Shown: positions 1 through 13,149 of the stretch, in pieces
Layout of the letters: every line of letters begins with the position of its first letter
Numbering within the stretch: position 1 is the first letter of the stretch
Source: Sapria himalayana
Lineage: Eukaryota > Streptophyta > Magnoliopsida > Malpighiales > Rafflesiaceae
NCBI GenBank assembly: GCA_029783825.1
Contig: JAREIK010004354.1
Location: 1-64,000, forward strand
Length of the DNA: 64,000 nt
Direction: 5' to 3'
Program-made: the position numbers and the translations under genes
Notes under the pieces: generated by a model
What the model was told of the DNA's origin: nothing
What the model saw: only the letters and a program-made list of their open reading frames with translations
Database searches by the model: none

Positions 1-3000
1 ACAAAAATATAAATCGACAAATTACATATAGATAGATATAGTGATTGATAGACATATAGATATATTGATAGACATATAGATAGATAGACAAATAGAGTGA
101 TAGAAAGATAGAGAGAAAGTGTAATAGATAGATAAGTAAAATTATAGATAGGAAGTCAGATAGACTAATAGACAGATAGACATATAGATTGATAGAGATA
201 TAAAAAGATATTTGGATAGAAAAATAGACAAGTAGACTCGTAGACATATAGAAAGATATATAATTAGACACATAGACATATTGCTAGTTACTCTGGTAGC
301 TAGCAAGGTAGGTAGGTATTTATGTTGGTAGTTTGGTAGGAAGAGATATAGAGAGGTAAAAAGATTGGGAGATAGAAAGATAAAGAGATAAAGAAGTAGA
401 GACATAGATAAGTAGAGAGTTAATGAGATGGAGAGATAGAAAGGTAGAGAGATATGGAGATAGAGAGATAAAGATATAGAGAATTATAAAGATAGAGAGA
501 AATAGAGAAATAAAGATAGAGAGATAAATAGAAAGAAAAAAAGATATAAAGATATATAGATAGATAGATAGATTGATTGATAGTAGATTGACATTCAGAT
601 AGATCCACAATAAAACAAATAGACAAGTAAACATATAGAAAGATAAATAGCTATATTTATAGATAGATAGATAGCTAGATAGAAAGACAGACAGAAAGAC
701 ATATAGACTAGCAGACTGATAGATTTAAGATTAACTGATAGATACATAACTAATAGATAGATAGATATACAATTTAATAGATAGATTGATAGACCGATTG
801 ATTGAGAGATAGATAGATTGATAGTCAAATTGATAGACATATATATAGACACATAAATTGAAAAATAAATAGAGATATAGATAGATAGATAGATAGTTAT
901 ATATATAGATAGATAGATTTTAGATATATAGAGAGATATATATATATAGATAAATAGATAGATATATAGATAGATAGATAAATAGATAGATAGATAGACA
1001 GATAAATAGATAGATTGATAGACAAATAGACAGACAGATTGATACACACAAAGGTATATAATTAGAAGTATAGATAGATAGATAAAAAGATAGATAGATA
1101 GTCATATAGATAGATAGATAAATAGACAAATAAACAAATTGATAGACATACATATATATAGACAGACATAAAGATAGACATGGACATATAGACAAACATA
1201 GAATTAGATTGAGAGACTAACTAATAGATAGATAGACACTTAGATAGGTAGACAGATAGATAGACATATAGATAGCTATATCAATTGATAGATAGATAGA
1301 TAGTTAGTTAGATAGATATAAATACTCTTTAGATAGACATATAAGTAGACAAATAGAAAGATTCTTAGACAAATAGAAAGAAAGAAAGAAAGATAGATAG
1401 ATATATATACATATAGTCATATAGAAATATATATAGATAGAAAGATAAACAAATAGATAGATAGTGAGATTGACATATAGATAGACAAGTAGACACATAG
1501 GCTGATTGATAGAGAGAAAGATATACATAAAGATAGATAGATATATAGACATGTATATAGATAGACATATATACAAGTAGACAAATAGATAGCTAGACAA
1601 GTAGATAGATAGATAGACAGATAGATAGATAAACTAGATAGACAGATAGATAGATAATTTGATAGATAGATAGATAAATAGACATATAGTCAGATATATA
1701 GATTCGAAAGATTGAGAGATATAAAGATAGATAAATAGGTAGTTATATAGATAAAGAGATAGAGATATAAATAGAGAGATAGAGAGATAAAGAGACAATT
1801 AGACAAATAGATAGATAGACATATATATTGATAAAGAGAAAGAGATAGAGAGATAGATAAAAAATGATAGACTAATAGATAGATAAATAGATAGACAGAT
1901 AGAAAGATAGACAAATATCTAGTTAGGTTGGTAGCTAGGTAGGTAGGTAGGTATTAAGGTCGGGAGTTAGCTAGGTAGAGAGATAGAAAGGTATAGAGAT
2001 ATAGAGATAGAAAGATACAGAGATAGTGATGTAGAAAAATAGATAGGTAGAAAGCTTAAGAGATAGAGAGAATTAGAGGTAGAAAGATGTAGAGATAAAG
2101 AGAGAAAAAAAAGGGATAGAAAGATAGAGAGTTAGATAGCTAAAGAGATAGCAAGATAAAGAGATAGATAGATAGATATAGAGATAAAGAGAAAGATAGA
2201 TAGATAGATAGTTATAAATAAAGATATTTAGAAAGATAGATTGATAGATAGTAGATAGACATATAGATAGATAGACAGAAAGATTGATAAATAGTTTGAC
2301 ATATAGATAGATAGAAAGCTAGATATGTAGATAGATAAATAGCTTGATAGACATATATTCAAAAAGAAAGACATATAGACTAACACACTGATAGATTAAT
2401 ATATTGACAGATTGAAAAACAAATAGATAGATAGATAGATAAATAGACATTTGACAGATAGCGGATAGAAAGATCGATAGACAGACTGATAGATATATAT
2501 ATATATATATATATATATAGATTGACAGATAGATTGACATATAGATACATAGACAGACACAAATATATAGATATATAGAAAGGTAGATAAATAGATATAT
2601 TGATAGAAATTTTGATAGATAAATTGATAGATAGATTGATAGACAAATTGATAGACATGATGAAAGAAAGAAAGAAAGATATAGAGATAGATTGATAGAT
2701 AGATTAACAATTAGAAAAATTGACAAATAGATAGATAGATAGATAGACAAATAGATAGACATATATATAAACAGATAGAATATATACATAGAATGATAGA
2801 TAGATAGACAAATAAATAATCAAGTAGTTAGTTAGATAGATAGATAAATAGAATAACGGAGCGATAAATATATAGATAGATAGATAAATAGAATGATAGA
2901 TATACAGATAGATAGACCGATAAATAGACATATAGAGAGACAAAAAGATAAATTGTTCTATAGATAGATAGATATACTGATTTATATATAGATGGATAGA

Positions 3001-6000
3001 AAAATTGATAGACAGAAAAATAAATATGTTGATAGACATATAGATAGAAAAATTGATAGATAGATTGATAGACAAATAGATAGATATATATATATACAGA
3101 TAGATAGACTTATAGATAGGAAAATAGATAGAAGATAGAGATATAGATAGATAGATGGATAGATAAATAGTAGATAGATTGATAATTAGATAGATAGATA
3201 TACAGATTGATAGATAGTTTGATAAATAGATAGATTGATAGATAAAAAACAATAGTTTCATTGATAAGTAGATAGATAAAAGATAGATTAATAGATAGAT
3301 AGACAGATATATAAACAAATATTAGATAGATTATTATAAAAGTAGATAGACAGATCAACAAATAGACAAACAACATACAGAAAAATAGATAGACTGATAG
3401 ATAGAGAAATAGATAGAAAAACATTCATATAGCCATATATATAGACAAACAAATATATAGATAGTTAGACAAACATATAAATATATAAACAAATAGATAG
3501 AAAGATTAATTGATTGATAGCCAGATTGATAGATAGATTGATTGAAAGATTAATAGATAGGTTGATAGATAGATTGATAAAAAGATTGATAGTCAGATAT
3601 ATAGACAAATAGATATACAGAGAAATAGATAGATAGATAGATAGATATTTTGATAGATTGATCGACATATTTATATACATATTGATCTACAAATTGATAA
3701 ATAAATAGAAGATAGATTGATAGACAGATTTAGATACAGATTAATATATAGATTAATAAACAGATTGGTAGATAGATTGATAGACCAATTGATAGATAGA
3801 TTGATATGCATATTTATAGAAAGATTGATAGGTAGATTTAAGGTAGATAGATATATAAATAGAGAAATAGATAGATAGATAGATAGACAAATAGATAGAT
3901 AGATAAATAGACACATAGATAAACAAACACATAGATAGACAAAAAGAAAGAAAGAAAGATAGATATATCGATAGATAGATAGATATATAAATATCCAAAT
4001 ATATAGATAGATAGATAGAGAGATAGATATATAGACAGATAGATTAATGAATTGATAGATATATAAAAAATAGATAGATTAATAGAAAATAGATAGATAG
4101 ACATATATACATATAGATAAAAAGATTGACCTTTAAATAGATAGACAGATCAATTAATTGATTGATTAATAGATTAATAAATAGATAGATATATAAATTG
4201 ATAATTAGACAGATTGATAGATTGATAGATATATTGATAGACATATAGATATACAAATTGATAGATGAAATAATAGATTGATTGATAAAAAAATATATAG
4301 ATAGATAAATAGACAGATATATTGATAGATAGATAGAAATAAAGATAGGTAGATAGATAGATAGAAAAATAGGATCATTTATAGATTATTAGAAAGATAA
4401 ATAGAGAGATAGATAGATAAATAGATACCTATATAGATAAATAGACATATAGATAGACAAATAGATATATAGATAGATAGATATATAGAAAGATTGATTT
4501 ATAGACAAATTGAAAGACCAATAGATAAATAGATCGATAAATAGTTAGATATACAAATAGATAGACAGATTGATAGAAAGATATATTGATAAACGTATAT
4601 ATATATATATATACACATAGATAGATAGATAGATAGAAAGATAGACAAGCAAATATATAGATATATAGATAAAAATATAGATATATAAATATATAGATAG
4701 ATAGATAGATATATAGACAATTAGATAGATAGATTATTAGACAGATATATAGACACATAGATAAACAGAAAAACAAATAGATAGACAGAATGATAGTATT
4801 ATAGATAGACAAATAGATAGACAGGTAGACAGGCATATAGATTGATAGATATATATATACAATGTAATAGGCAGATTGATATATAGATTGATATATTGAT
4901 TGATATAGAGAATTTTATACAATAGATACACATATAGATAGACAAATAGATAGACAACTAGATAGATTGAAAAATAGATAGACATATAGACAAATAAATA
5001 GACAGACAGATAGATAGATAGATAGACATATAGATAGATAGAAAGTCAGGCAAATTGACAGATAGATAGATAAATAAATAGAAAATTAGATATATAAACA
5101 TACAGATATATAGATGGATAGAGATATATATATAGGCAGATATATTGACAAATATATAAATAGATAGATAGAAAAATAGATAGACAGATTGATTGATAGT
5201 TTTATATATAATGAGATAGAAATATAGAGAGATAAATAGATAGATAGAAAGATTAATTGATTAATAGACATATTAATGATAAATTGATAGATAGATTAAT
5301 TGACATATTGATTGGTAGGTTTATAAATAAATTAATATAAAAATTTATAGTCAGATAGATAGATAGATAGATAGGCAGATTTACAAATAGATAATTAGAA
5401 AGATAGATATAAAAAAGATAGAGAGATAGATAGACAAACAGATAAATAAATATATAGATATACACATTCATAGATTATTAGCTAGATAGATAGAGAAATA
5501 TAGAGAGAGAGAGAGAGATAAAAAGATAGATAGATAGATAGATGGATAGATACATAGATAGATTGATAGAAAAAAAGTTAGACATAAAGATAGACAAAAA
5601 GATTGAAAGATAGATAAATATATAGATTGATAGATAGATTGATAGACAGATAAATAGATAGATTGATAGACATGTAATTAGACAAATAAATAAATAAATT
5701 TATATATAGACTTATAGTGAGATAAATAAATATATACATAGATAGATATATTGATATAAAGATAGATAAATATATAGATAGATAGACAGAAATATATATA
5801 GATATATAGATAGATAGACATGTATATAGATATATAGATAGACAGATAGACATATAAATAAATTTATAGACATATTCTTTAATAGATAGATAGACAGATA
5901 AATTGATAGATAGATAAAAAAACAAACAAATAGATAGATAGATAGTAAAATATATAGTAGGACAGAAAGATAGAGAGACTGACAGACCGACCGATAGACA

Positions 6001-7591
6001 GATAGTTAGGTATATAAATAATTTGATAGACAGATTGATAGATAAATTGAAAGATAGATTGAAAGATAGATAGTTAGATAGATAGTTAGATAGATAGATA
6101 GACATATATATAGACAGATAGATAAACAAATAGATACACAGAATATTAGATAGATAGATAAATAAATAGATAGATAGTTAGGCCAATTGATTGAAAGATT
6201 GATAGATAGATTTATAGATAGATTGACAGATAGATTGATTGAATGATTGATAGAAAAATTGATAAATAGATTGATAGTCATATTGATAGACATATGTATA
6301 GGCAGATTGATAGAAAGATAAATAGATAGATAGACAGATAGATTAACATATAGATAAACACATATATTGATAGATAGAGAGACATATAGATAGACAGATA
6401 AATAGAGATATTAATAGACAAATAGTAAGATATATATATAGATAGAAAGACACTCATATAGATATATATATATAGTTAGATAGATAGATAGATAGATATA
6501 CATATAGATATTACATAGATAAAAAGATATATAGATAGATGAATAAATAAATAGATAAACAGACAGATAGATATATATATTTATATATAGATAGATAGAC
6601 AAATTTATATATAGATTGATAGAAAGACAGATAAACAGACAAACAGATAGATATATAGACATATACATAGATATATATATTGATAGAAAGACAAATAGAT
6701 ATAAGGATAGATAGATAGATATATATATATATATATATAGCTATATAGATATATAGATTTATAGATTTATAGATTTATAGATTTATAGATCGAGAGATAG
6801 GTATAAAGACAAATAGATAGACAGATAATTAGGTATATAGATAAAAAGATATATTAACAAATATATAAACAAACAAACAAATAGATAGGAAAATAGATAG
6901 AATGATTGTAGAACACATATTTAGATATTTTGATAAATAGACCGATTGATAGAAAGAAAAAAAGATAGAAAGATAGACAATTTGATAGACAGATTGATAA
7001 TCCTATTAATAGATAAATAGATAGATAGATAAAATATATATACATAAATAGATAGACTAATAGATAGGAAACTATATAAACATATATATATATATATATA
7101 TAGACATACAAATATACAAATTGATAGACAGATATATTGATAGATATATACATAGACATATAGACAAGTAGATAGATAGAAAATAGAAATATAGACTAAT
7201 ACATAGATAAATAGATAAATAGATAGATAGATAGATAGATAGACAGACTGATAGATAGATATATAGATAGACATATAGATAGATAGATTGATATACATAA
7301 ATATAGATATATAGATAGGTAGTTAGATAGGTAGATAGATAAATAAACAAATAGATAGATAGATAGATTTCCAGATAGATAGACAGATGGATAGAAAGTC
7401 GGATAGATAGATAAATTAAAAAATAGATAGTCATATAGATAGACATATAGATAGACACATAGATATACTAATAGATATACAAATAGATAAATAGACATAC
7501 AAACTGATAGATAGTTATAAAAATATACAGATTTATAGATAGATAGATAGATAGATTGAATGATTGATAAACAAATAAATAGACAGATATA

Positions 7592-7623
<32 letters not shown>

Positions 7624-8112
7624 GATAAATATATAGATAAATAGATTGGTAAACATATCAATAGATAGATAGATAGATAGTAGGATAGAGAGACAGACAA
7701 ACAGACATATAGATAGATAGATAGATAGACAAATAAATAGATATATACAAAAATAGATAGACAATTTGATAGACAAATTGATAGTCCAATTGATAAATGC
7801 TTTGATATACATATTGATATACATATTTATAGATAGATTAATAGACAATTAGACATATAGATAGATAGATAGATAGTTATATACATAGATATATAGACAG
7901 ATATATATATATATTGACAAATAGATAGATAGGTAGACAAATAGATAGATAGATAGACAAATAGATAGACACTTAGATCAACAAATAGATAGACAGTTTG
8001 ATAAAAAATTGATAGCTAGTGAGATAGATAGATAAATAAATAGATAAATAAATAGGGAGATAGATTGACATGTAGATACCTAGTTTGATAGATAGATAAA
8101 TAGACAGATAGT
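1..8112. repeat. Degenerate GATA/GACA satellite, block 1 (GATA on + strand)
   Basis: The block is almost entirely built from tetranucleotides GATA, GACA, GATT and AAAT-type variants in no fixed order, with short pure (AT)n runs such as those near 2490-2518, 6720-6740 and 7588-7612. An 8-bp subrepeat (TATAGATT) occurs about five times near 6752-6792. The complementary strand reads TATC/TGTC and has almost no stop codons, which produces long open frames of Tyr, Leu, Ser and Ile on the - strand; these have no gene-like composition. The array begins before the window. Degeneracy suggests an old array. No promoter or unique sequence was recognised in it. Confidence 0.97.
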
Positions 8113-8440
8113 GTTCCATATCATTTTTTTGATTATCTATTTTTGTATTACCAAAATGTTTATGTTTTAATATTTTCATGTAAGTGTAGGAAACCAAATA
8201 TTAAAAGGCCTAGAATGCAACAATAGCATTATAATAGAGGTTCCATTTTCTAGTAGATGTAGCTAGTCATGTTGAAGTACTAGTGAACCACGTTATTTCA
8301 TGCATTTCTCTTGTGGTTTTGTTTCGTTTTTTGATTTTGACATGGTTAGATTGTGGTTGTGGATTGTATTTATATCATTTTATTGTTGTTTCTCTATTGT
8401 TCTTTTCTTCTGAATCATAATCATGGAAGCACAATTCCCC
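8113..8440 (+). repeat. Dispersed repeat, copy 1 (matches the TNP2 intron/insert at 58359-58917)
   Basis: This non-satellite island lies between two GATA stretches. Its first part (TTTATGTTTTAATATTTTC, then ATGTAAGTG, ATATTAAAAG and ATGCAACA) matches 58405-58475. Its later part (GATGTAGCTAGTCAT, GAACCACGTTATTTC, GGTTGTGGATTG, ATCATGGAAGCACAATT) matches 58733-58913. The similarity starts and stops near the ends of the insert in the CACTA TNP2 gene, with no TNP2 exon sequence beside it. It lacks about 235 bp present in the 58-kb copy. It could be a small mobile repeat or a captured intron; no clear terminal inverted repeats were seen. Confidence 0.75.
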
Positions 8441-8597
8441 AATAGATTGATAGACATATAGATAAATAATTAGATAGACAGATAGATAGACTTATAGATA
8501 GAAAAATATATAAATAGATAGATAGATAGATAAATAGATAGACAGATAGATATCCACTTAGATAGATAAATTGATAGACATATAGATAAATAGATAG
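8441..8597. repeat. GATA satellite remnant between two insertions
   Basis: A short stretch of the same GATA/GACA repeat separates the dispersed repeat on its left from the CACTA-like element on its right. It is evidence that both are separate insertions into one array. It ends in GATAG; its last three bases, TAG, are repeated directly after the CACTA-like element at 16375-16377. Confidence 0.9.
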
Positions 8598-8639
8598 AAC
8601 CACAAGAAAAATCCCAAATAGCTCGGAAAAATTCCCTAA

Positions 8640-8960
8640 TTAAATGAGATTTTTCCATCGCTAAAGTGTATATAATGATAAATTAACCACGAAACTTTTC
8701 CCAAGCTAAAGTGTTCATCACTAAAAATTAACGAAGGAAACAATCTATAGCTAAAAATTAATGAAGGAAATAATCCCTTGCTAAATATCTTTAGCACTGA
8801 AAAGTTATCTAGCTAAATTAATAATTTCCTTAGCTAATTTTGACTTTAATTTAAAGCTTCAGAAAATTCCTTAGCTAAATTAGCAAGGGTAAATCCCTAT
8901 CTAAATTAGCAAGGAAAAAATCCGTGGCTAAATTAGCAAAAAAAAAACCTAGCAAATGTC
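8640..8960. repeat. Left subterminal repeats of the CACTA-like element
   Basis: About ten variants of GCTAAATTAGCAAGG and CTTAGCTAAATT occur in both orientations at spacings of about 20-40 bp. In CACTA elements such subterminal repeats are binding sites for the TNPA protein; that role is inferred here. Confidence 0.6.
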
Positions 8961-9094
8961 ATACCAAAACTATTTTAACTATTTTATTTTTTTTTTCAAA
9001 AAATAAAATTTAATTATTTTATGTTTTTATATTAATTTGAATAAAAACAAAAACTATAAATGAAAATTTATAAGTAACATAAATTAAAATTAGT

Positions 9095-9430
9095 TTATAA
9101 ATTATTTTGATACAATATTTTACATTGATAAAACAAAAACATAACAAAATTTTATAATATCTTATTCACCAATGTATCTAACGATAATGTATAAAATATA
9201 ATCTCTTTGTGAAATTGACATTACTTTCTTTCTCCCAGCTCCTCCAGTCACCATCTTTCTACTGTGACAAAGTTGTATCAATCACTACATATCATGTCTA
9301 GTGAAAACCCCCTACACTTCTACAATCTTCAAATGGGGACCATTATGGTACCGTATCTATACGAAATTTAAACCAATCAGTCAAATTAAAATAAATAAAT
9401 AAAAAAAGTTTGGTTAAGATAAATATATAA
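9095..9430 (-). repeat. Internal duplication, left copy
   Basis: This block is similar along its length to 10449-10770. Shared landmarks in order are AACATAACAAAATTTTAT, TGTGAAATTGA, CACCATCTTTCTAC, CATGTCTAGTGAAAA or CGTGTCTAGTGAAAA, and a T-rich stretch that leads into a TATATGTACATATA array. On the - strand the block reads TRHD, RKMV and SISQ-DY in the same order as the right copy, but with stop codons. Protein-level similarity between the copies suggests that the duplicated segment included an exon. Confidence 0.7.
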
Positions 9431-9985
9431 TATTGTAGTATATATGTACATATATACTATAGTGTATATATACATATATACTAGCATTTCACAAGTTAAT
9501 ATTTTACAGCAGTATATGTACATATATACTATAGTATTATAAGTACATTTAAACTGAGTATATATGTACATATATACTACAGTATTATATGTACATATAT
9601 ACTCGGTATATATTTTCATATATATTCAGTACTTATATACTCAGTATTTTATGTACATATATAATGAGTACATAGATACTCAGTATATATGTACATATAA
9701 TACTGCAAAATTTTCTGTACTTATATACTGAGTATATTTACACATATACTACAATATATATAAAGTATACTGAGTATATATGTACATATATACTTCAATA
9801 TTAATTGTACATATACAATCAGTATATATGTACAAATATACTCAGTATATACATACATATATACTTAATATATACCTACATATATACTTAGTATGTACAT
9901 ACATATATATTTAGTATATACGTACATATGTACTATAGTAAATATGTACATATATAATATAGTATTATATGTACATATATATAAT
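9430..9985. repeat. Palindromic TATATGTACATATA array 1
   Basis: The core is the perfect 20-bp palindrome GTATATATGTACATATATAC and close variants, joined by short linkers such as TACAGTAT, TATAGTAT and TCAGTAT. More than a dozen copies occur. It is followed at about 9986-10050 by a block (CACATAGCCTCAAATGA and so on) that recurs after array 3. Confidence 0.9.
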
Positions 9986-10093
9986 CACATAGCCTCAAAT
10001 GACACAACACTATAACAAATTAGTATTATCTCATTTTTACTTCACAAAGATGACACAAACCATCACAATCAACATAAATAAATAATGCGAAGA

Positions 10094-10330
10094 TTATTTA
10101 AATTTAGAAAAATATCTCTGAAAACTATTAGAGGAAACCTTGGAAGACAAGCCACGAGCAAGGCTTGGCGTATCAAAGTTCGCATCTTGCCTCCATGCAA
10201 CCAGAACTCGCTCCAGGTCCCAAGGCCTATAAGGGTGCTGCTCTGCTCCACCATGACCAAGCTGCCATGCTAACAAAAGAACTGGCAAATGAAATAGAGA
10301 CTCATCGTCAGTAGTAGTAACCATCAACAA
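10094..10330 (-). pseudogene. Unrecognised coding-like fragment in the CACTA-like element
   Basis: On the - strand a frame open for over 110 codons contains a gene-like stretch, including LLAWQLGHGG, HPYRPWDLERVLVAW and RQDANFDTPSLARGL. Its G+C content is clearly above the surroundings and its amino-acid composition is balanced, unlike the AT-rich filler around it. I do not recognise the family. It lies between array 1 and the right copy of the internal duplication. It could be an exon of a TNPA-type gene or a captured host-gene exon. No start codon or splice sites can be fixed with confidence. Confidence 0.4.
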
Positions 10331-10448
10331 ATAAATAAGTAACTTGAAGATCAAAAAATTGAGTACTATACTATTCTCATGTGCAACACAGGATGATGAA
10401 AATATGTTTTGCATAATAATTTTGAATGACAGCAATCTATACAACCCT

Positions 10449-10770
10449 TGTTTTACATAGTTAAATCAAAAACATAACAAAATTTTATTACATATTTTTC
10501 ATTAAAGTATCTATTGAAAGTGCATAAAGTATAATCTATTTGTGAAATTGATGTTGCTTTCTCTCCTTCAGCTCCTCTGATCACCATCTTTCTACCGCGA
10601 CAAAGATTTCCTAGTCTTGAGGCATCGTGTCTAGTGAAAAATCCCTTCACTTCTACAAGCATTGTATGGGGAACATTGTTGTATCATTTCTGTTTGAAAA
10701 TTAAACCAGTCAATCAAATCAAAACTAATAAATTAAAAAAGTTTTGTTTTGATAAATACATAACACTGCA
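10449..10770 (-). repeat. Internal duplication, right copy, with exon-like fragment
   Basis: This is the second copy of the block at 9095-9430. On the - strand it is open from about 10662 down to 10453 and reads KGFFTRHDASRLGNLCRGRK, then MVIRGAEGEKATSISQIDY. The left copy keeps the same residues at many positions but has stops, so the right copy is the better preserved. The protein family is not recognised. Confidence 0.65.
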
Positions 10771-11062
10771 GTATATATGTACATATACACTATATTATAT
10801 ATGTACATATATACTAGCATTTAACTAGTTACATATATTACTACAGCATATATACATATATACTATAGCATACATTTAGATATATTGAGTATAAATGTAC
10901 ATATATACAAACGTATATACGTACATATATACTACAGTATATATCTATGTATATACTTTAGAATATATGTTCATATATACTAAAGTATATATGTACGTAA
11001 ATATTATAGTATATATGTACATATATACTGTAGTATATACGAACATATATACTCAGTATAAG
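10770..11062. repeat. Palindromic TATATGTACATATA array 2
   Basis: The same palindromic unit as at 9430-9985 is repeated here directly after the right copy of the internal duplication, so the duplicated segment included the start of the array. Confidence 0.88.
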
Positions 11063-11290
11063 AGATATACTAGCATTTCTCTTATATGCACATATAAGAG
11101 AAACCTCTTGTTGAATCAAGAAACTATTTCAGAATGCGACTCTATTCTAAAATTTTTATTAACATCCTAACATGCCAGGAACAACAGAGACATTCTAATT
11201 CAATGTTCAAAGAATGCATATCATGTTTTTGTGTAAGCAAATAATGAGCAATGAAATGTAACTCACCATGACCATGGTACACAAACTCAC

Positions 11291-11389
11291 AAGTGATGAT
11301 AGGGTTCGAAGAAGTAAATCAACTAGACCACTACCTTTAATAGATTCAATCATTCTTGCAAGAATATTTGGAGTTGAGTCTTCAGAATC
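11291..11389 (-). pseudogene. Predicted 99-bp exon, unrecognised protein
   Basis: On the - strand an acceptor (GCAATTGTGTAG) precedes 33 uninterrupted codons, beginning DSEDSTPNILARMIESIKGS and ending GLVDLLLRTLSSL. A strong donor, GTGAGT, follows immediately. Both splice sites are in phase 0. Good splice signals around an open frame argue that this was once part of a spliced gene carried by the CACTA-like element. The function is unknown; the sequence does not match a TNP2 or TNPA motif that I know. Confidence 0.5.
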
Positions 11390-11524
11390 CTACACAATTG
11401 CAAGGGCAAAAAAGGAGTTATTAGTAATGATGATAATCATAAACATAGTATCCAAAAAGAAAAGAAACGTAGACCCTACAAAATACACATGCCATAAGTA
11501 CTTCCTAGAATTCATTCAAAATCC

Positions 11525-11640
11525 TTGTACAAGAAATAGGAAACAACTCCGCTTTCAAGAATCAAAGAGAAGAGATCAACTTTTTCTGGCTTAATCAGTC
11601 CCTTCAGCATTAGCTTTTTAATCTGCTTTGCCAGTTTTCT
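11525..11640 (-). pseudogene. Exon-like fragment upstream of the 99-bp exon
   Basis: The - strand reads KLAKQIKKLMLKGLIKPEKV and then DLFSLILESG, a charged stretch without stops. It lies 5' of the predicted exon at 11291-11389 and could belong to the same transcript. Family unknown. A TGA stop follows the VVSYFLYKDFE continuation, so the exact exon end is unclear. Confidence 0.4.
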
Positions 11641-11714
11641 CTTGTGGCATCATCAAGCAAGGATCAAATTCGAAAATAATTAAAAAACTAGTCTAATTTC
11701 TTAGTGATAATGGC

Positions 11715-12030
11715 ATCAAATTCAGTATGTACATATATACTATGTATATGTACATATAATACTACAGTATATACATACTTATATATTATAGTATATATGT
11801 AAATATAATAGTGTAGTCTATATGTAATATATATGCACTATTTTATGTGCAAATATACTTAGTTTATCTACATATATACTCGGTATATATGATACTATGT
11901 ATATATGTACATATATACTATAGTATATATGATACTAAGTATATATGTACATATGTACTGCAATATATATGATACTAAGAATATATGTACATATATACTA
12001 TAGTATATACATACATATATACACACATAA
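11715..12030. repeat. Palindromic TATATGTACATATA array 3
   Basis: This third block of the palindromic unit is followed at about 12030-12105 by a sequence (CACATTACCTCATATGA, AACTGTAACAAATTAATATTA) that resembles the one after array 1. The order duplicated block, array, tail block is therefore present twice, the second time with extra sequence (11063-11714) inside. Confidence 0.88.
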
Positions 12031-12134
12031 ATATAATCACATTACCTCATATGATATGAAACTGTAACAAATTAATATTAACCCATTTATACTTCATATT
12101 GTTGGCATAAACTTCAATAACTTATATCTCTAGT

Positions 12135-12400
12135 TTATCCAACCATCTCTCATGTATTGCATTGCAAGAGAAGTGTTGGACACAACACATTCGTGGGGAT
12201 TGAATGAATTATTGGCATTAACCATAAAGTTGTTAAGATCACGTCCTCGTAAGAAAGGCTTCATGTCGTGGTCTCTCATGCTAGGTCTCAGTTTTAGATC
12301 AAGATGCCCCTATAAAAATGGCTTGTAATAGCCACAGTTGATAGTTCCTCATGTTAAGCTCGTCGTCATCCATGAAACTATGTACATGCAAGAGAATGAG
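12135..12400 (-). pseudogene. Decayed coding-like fragment
   Basis: The - strand contains a readable run, LRPSMRDHDMKPFLRGRDLN and further NANNSFNPHECVVSNTSLAM, interrupted by stops on either side. Base composition is less AT-rich than the neighbouring sequence. Product not recognised; probably the same former gene as the other - strand fragments in this element. Confidence 0.35.
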
Positions 12401-12559
12401 AACAAGCAAAATGAACACATTTAATTGAATTTCATTAGCAATTATAATGGCTATTAACATTTCAAAAATTTAATTCCTTTAATCACCAATAATAAGCAGT
12501 CACAGATTTGAACAACGACAACACAAATCTGCACGAAATAAGAGTGTCAAGAACTAACC

Positions 12560-13010
12560 TGGGTTTGCGTTGGACCAAAATTTTTTCATTCATCTCACAA
12601 CATCAGAAGCTAGCGTGATGTTCCCATCACCAAGAGGACCAACCAAGCCTTTTACATACCTATAATAGGCTAAAGCTCTACTCACAATATTCTGGTACAC
12701 ACACATATTCACAAATATATAAAAATAGCATTATACATATGAACAAACATAAATCTATGTTGATAGTCATACAACTTCAACAAATATCTCCACGATAGCC
12801 AGCAATGATGTTTAGAGTAAATAAATTAATTATTTCAGAAATAATGAAGATAATATTAGCTCAGCCTTTTTTTGATATAGTAGAGATCGATAAAGATGGA
12901 ACCCATCCATAGGAAGAATCATGACAATGTCTGATCACTTTGAATCAGAATTTATTCTTGCATCTCACATCAGATGTCGTGCAAAGATTTATAGTTAGCT
13001 TATTTGGCAA
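12560..13010 (-). pseudogene. Further decayed - strand exon-like fragments
   Basis: Two short runs are readable on the - strand: YVKGLVGPLGDGNITLASDV near 12590-12660 and CHDSSYGWVPSL near 12890-12940. They are separated by AT-rich sequence with stops. I do not recognise either. They are listed because they share orientation and character with the other fragments of this element. Confidence 0.25.
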
Positions 13011-13149
13011 AGCAAAAAACAAATCCAAGATAAAGAAAAAGTGATACCACCAAAAAAGTCTTATCCTATTTAGCTACACTTTGACAAAATTAAAAATAGT
13101 TCAGAAATAATTCTTATACAAATTCATCCTCGTAATTTGTTGGTGCATT

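Noticed and set aside
9430..12030. Regularly spaced palindromes considered as a CRISPR-like array
   Set aside because: The linkers are short, similar to each other and AT-rich, and the setting is a plant transposon.
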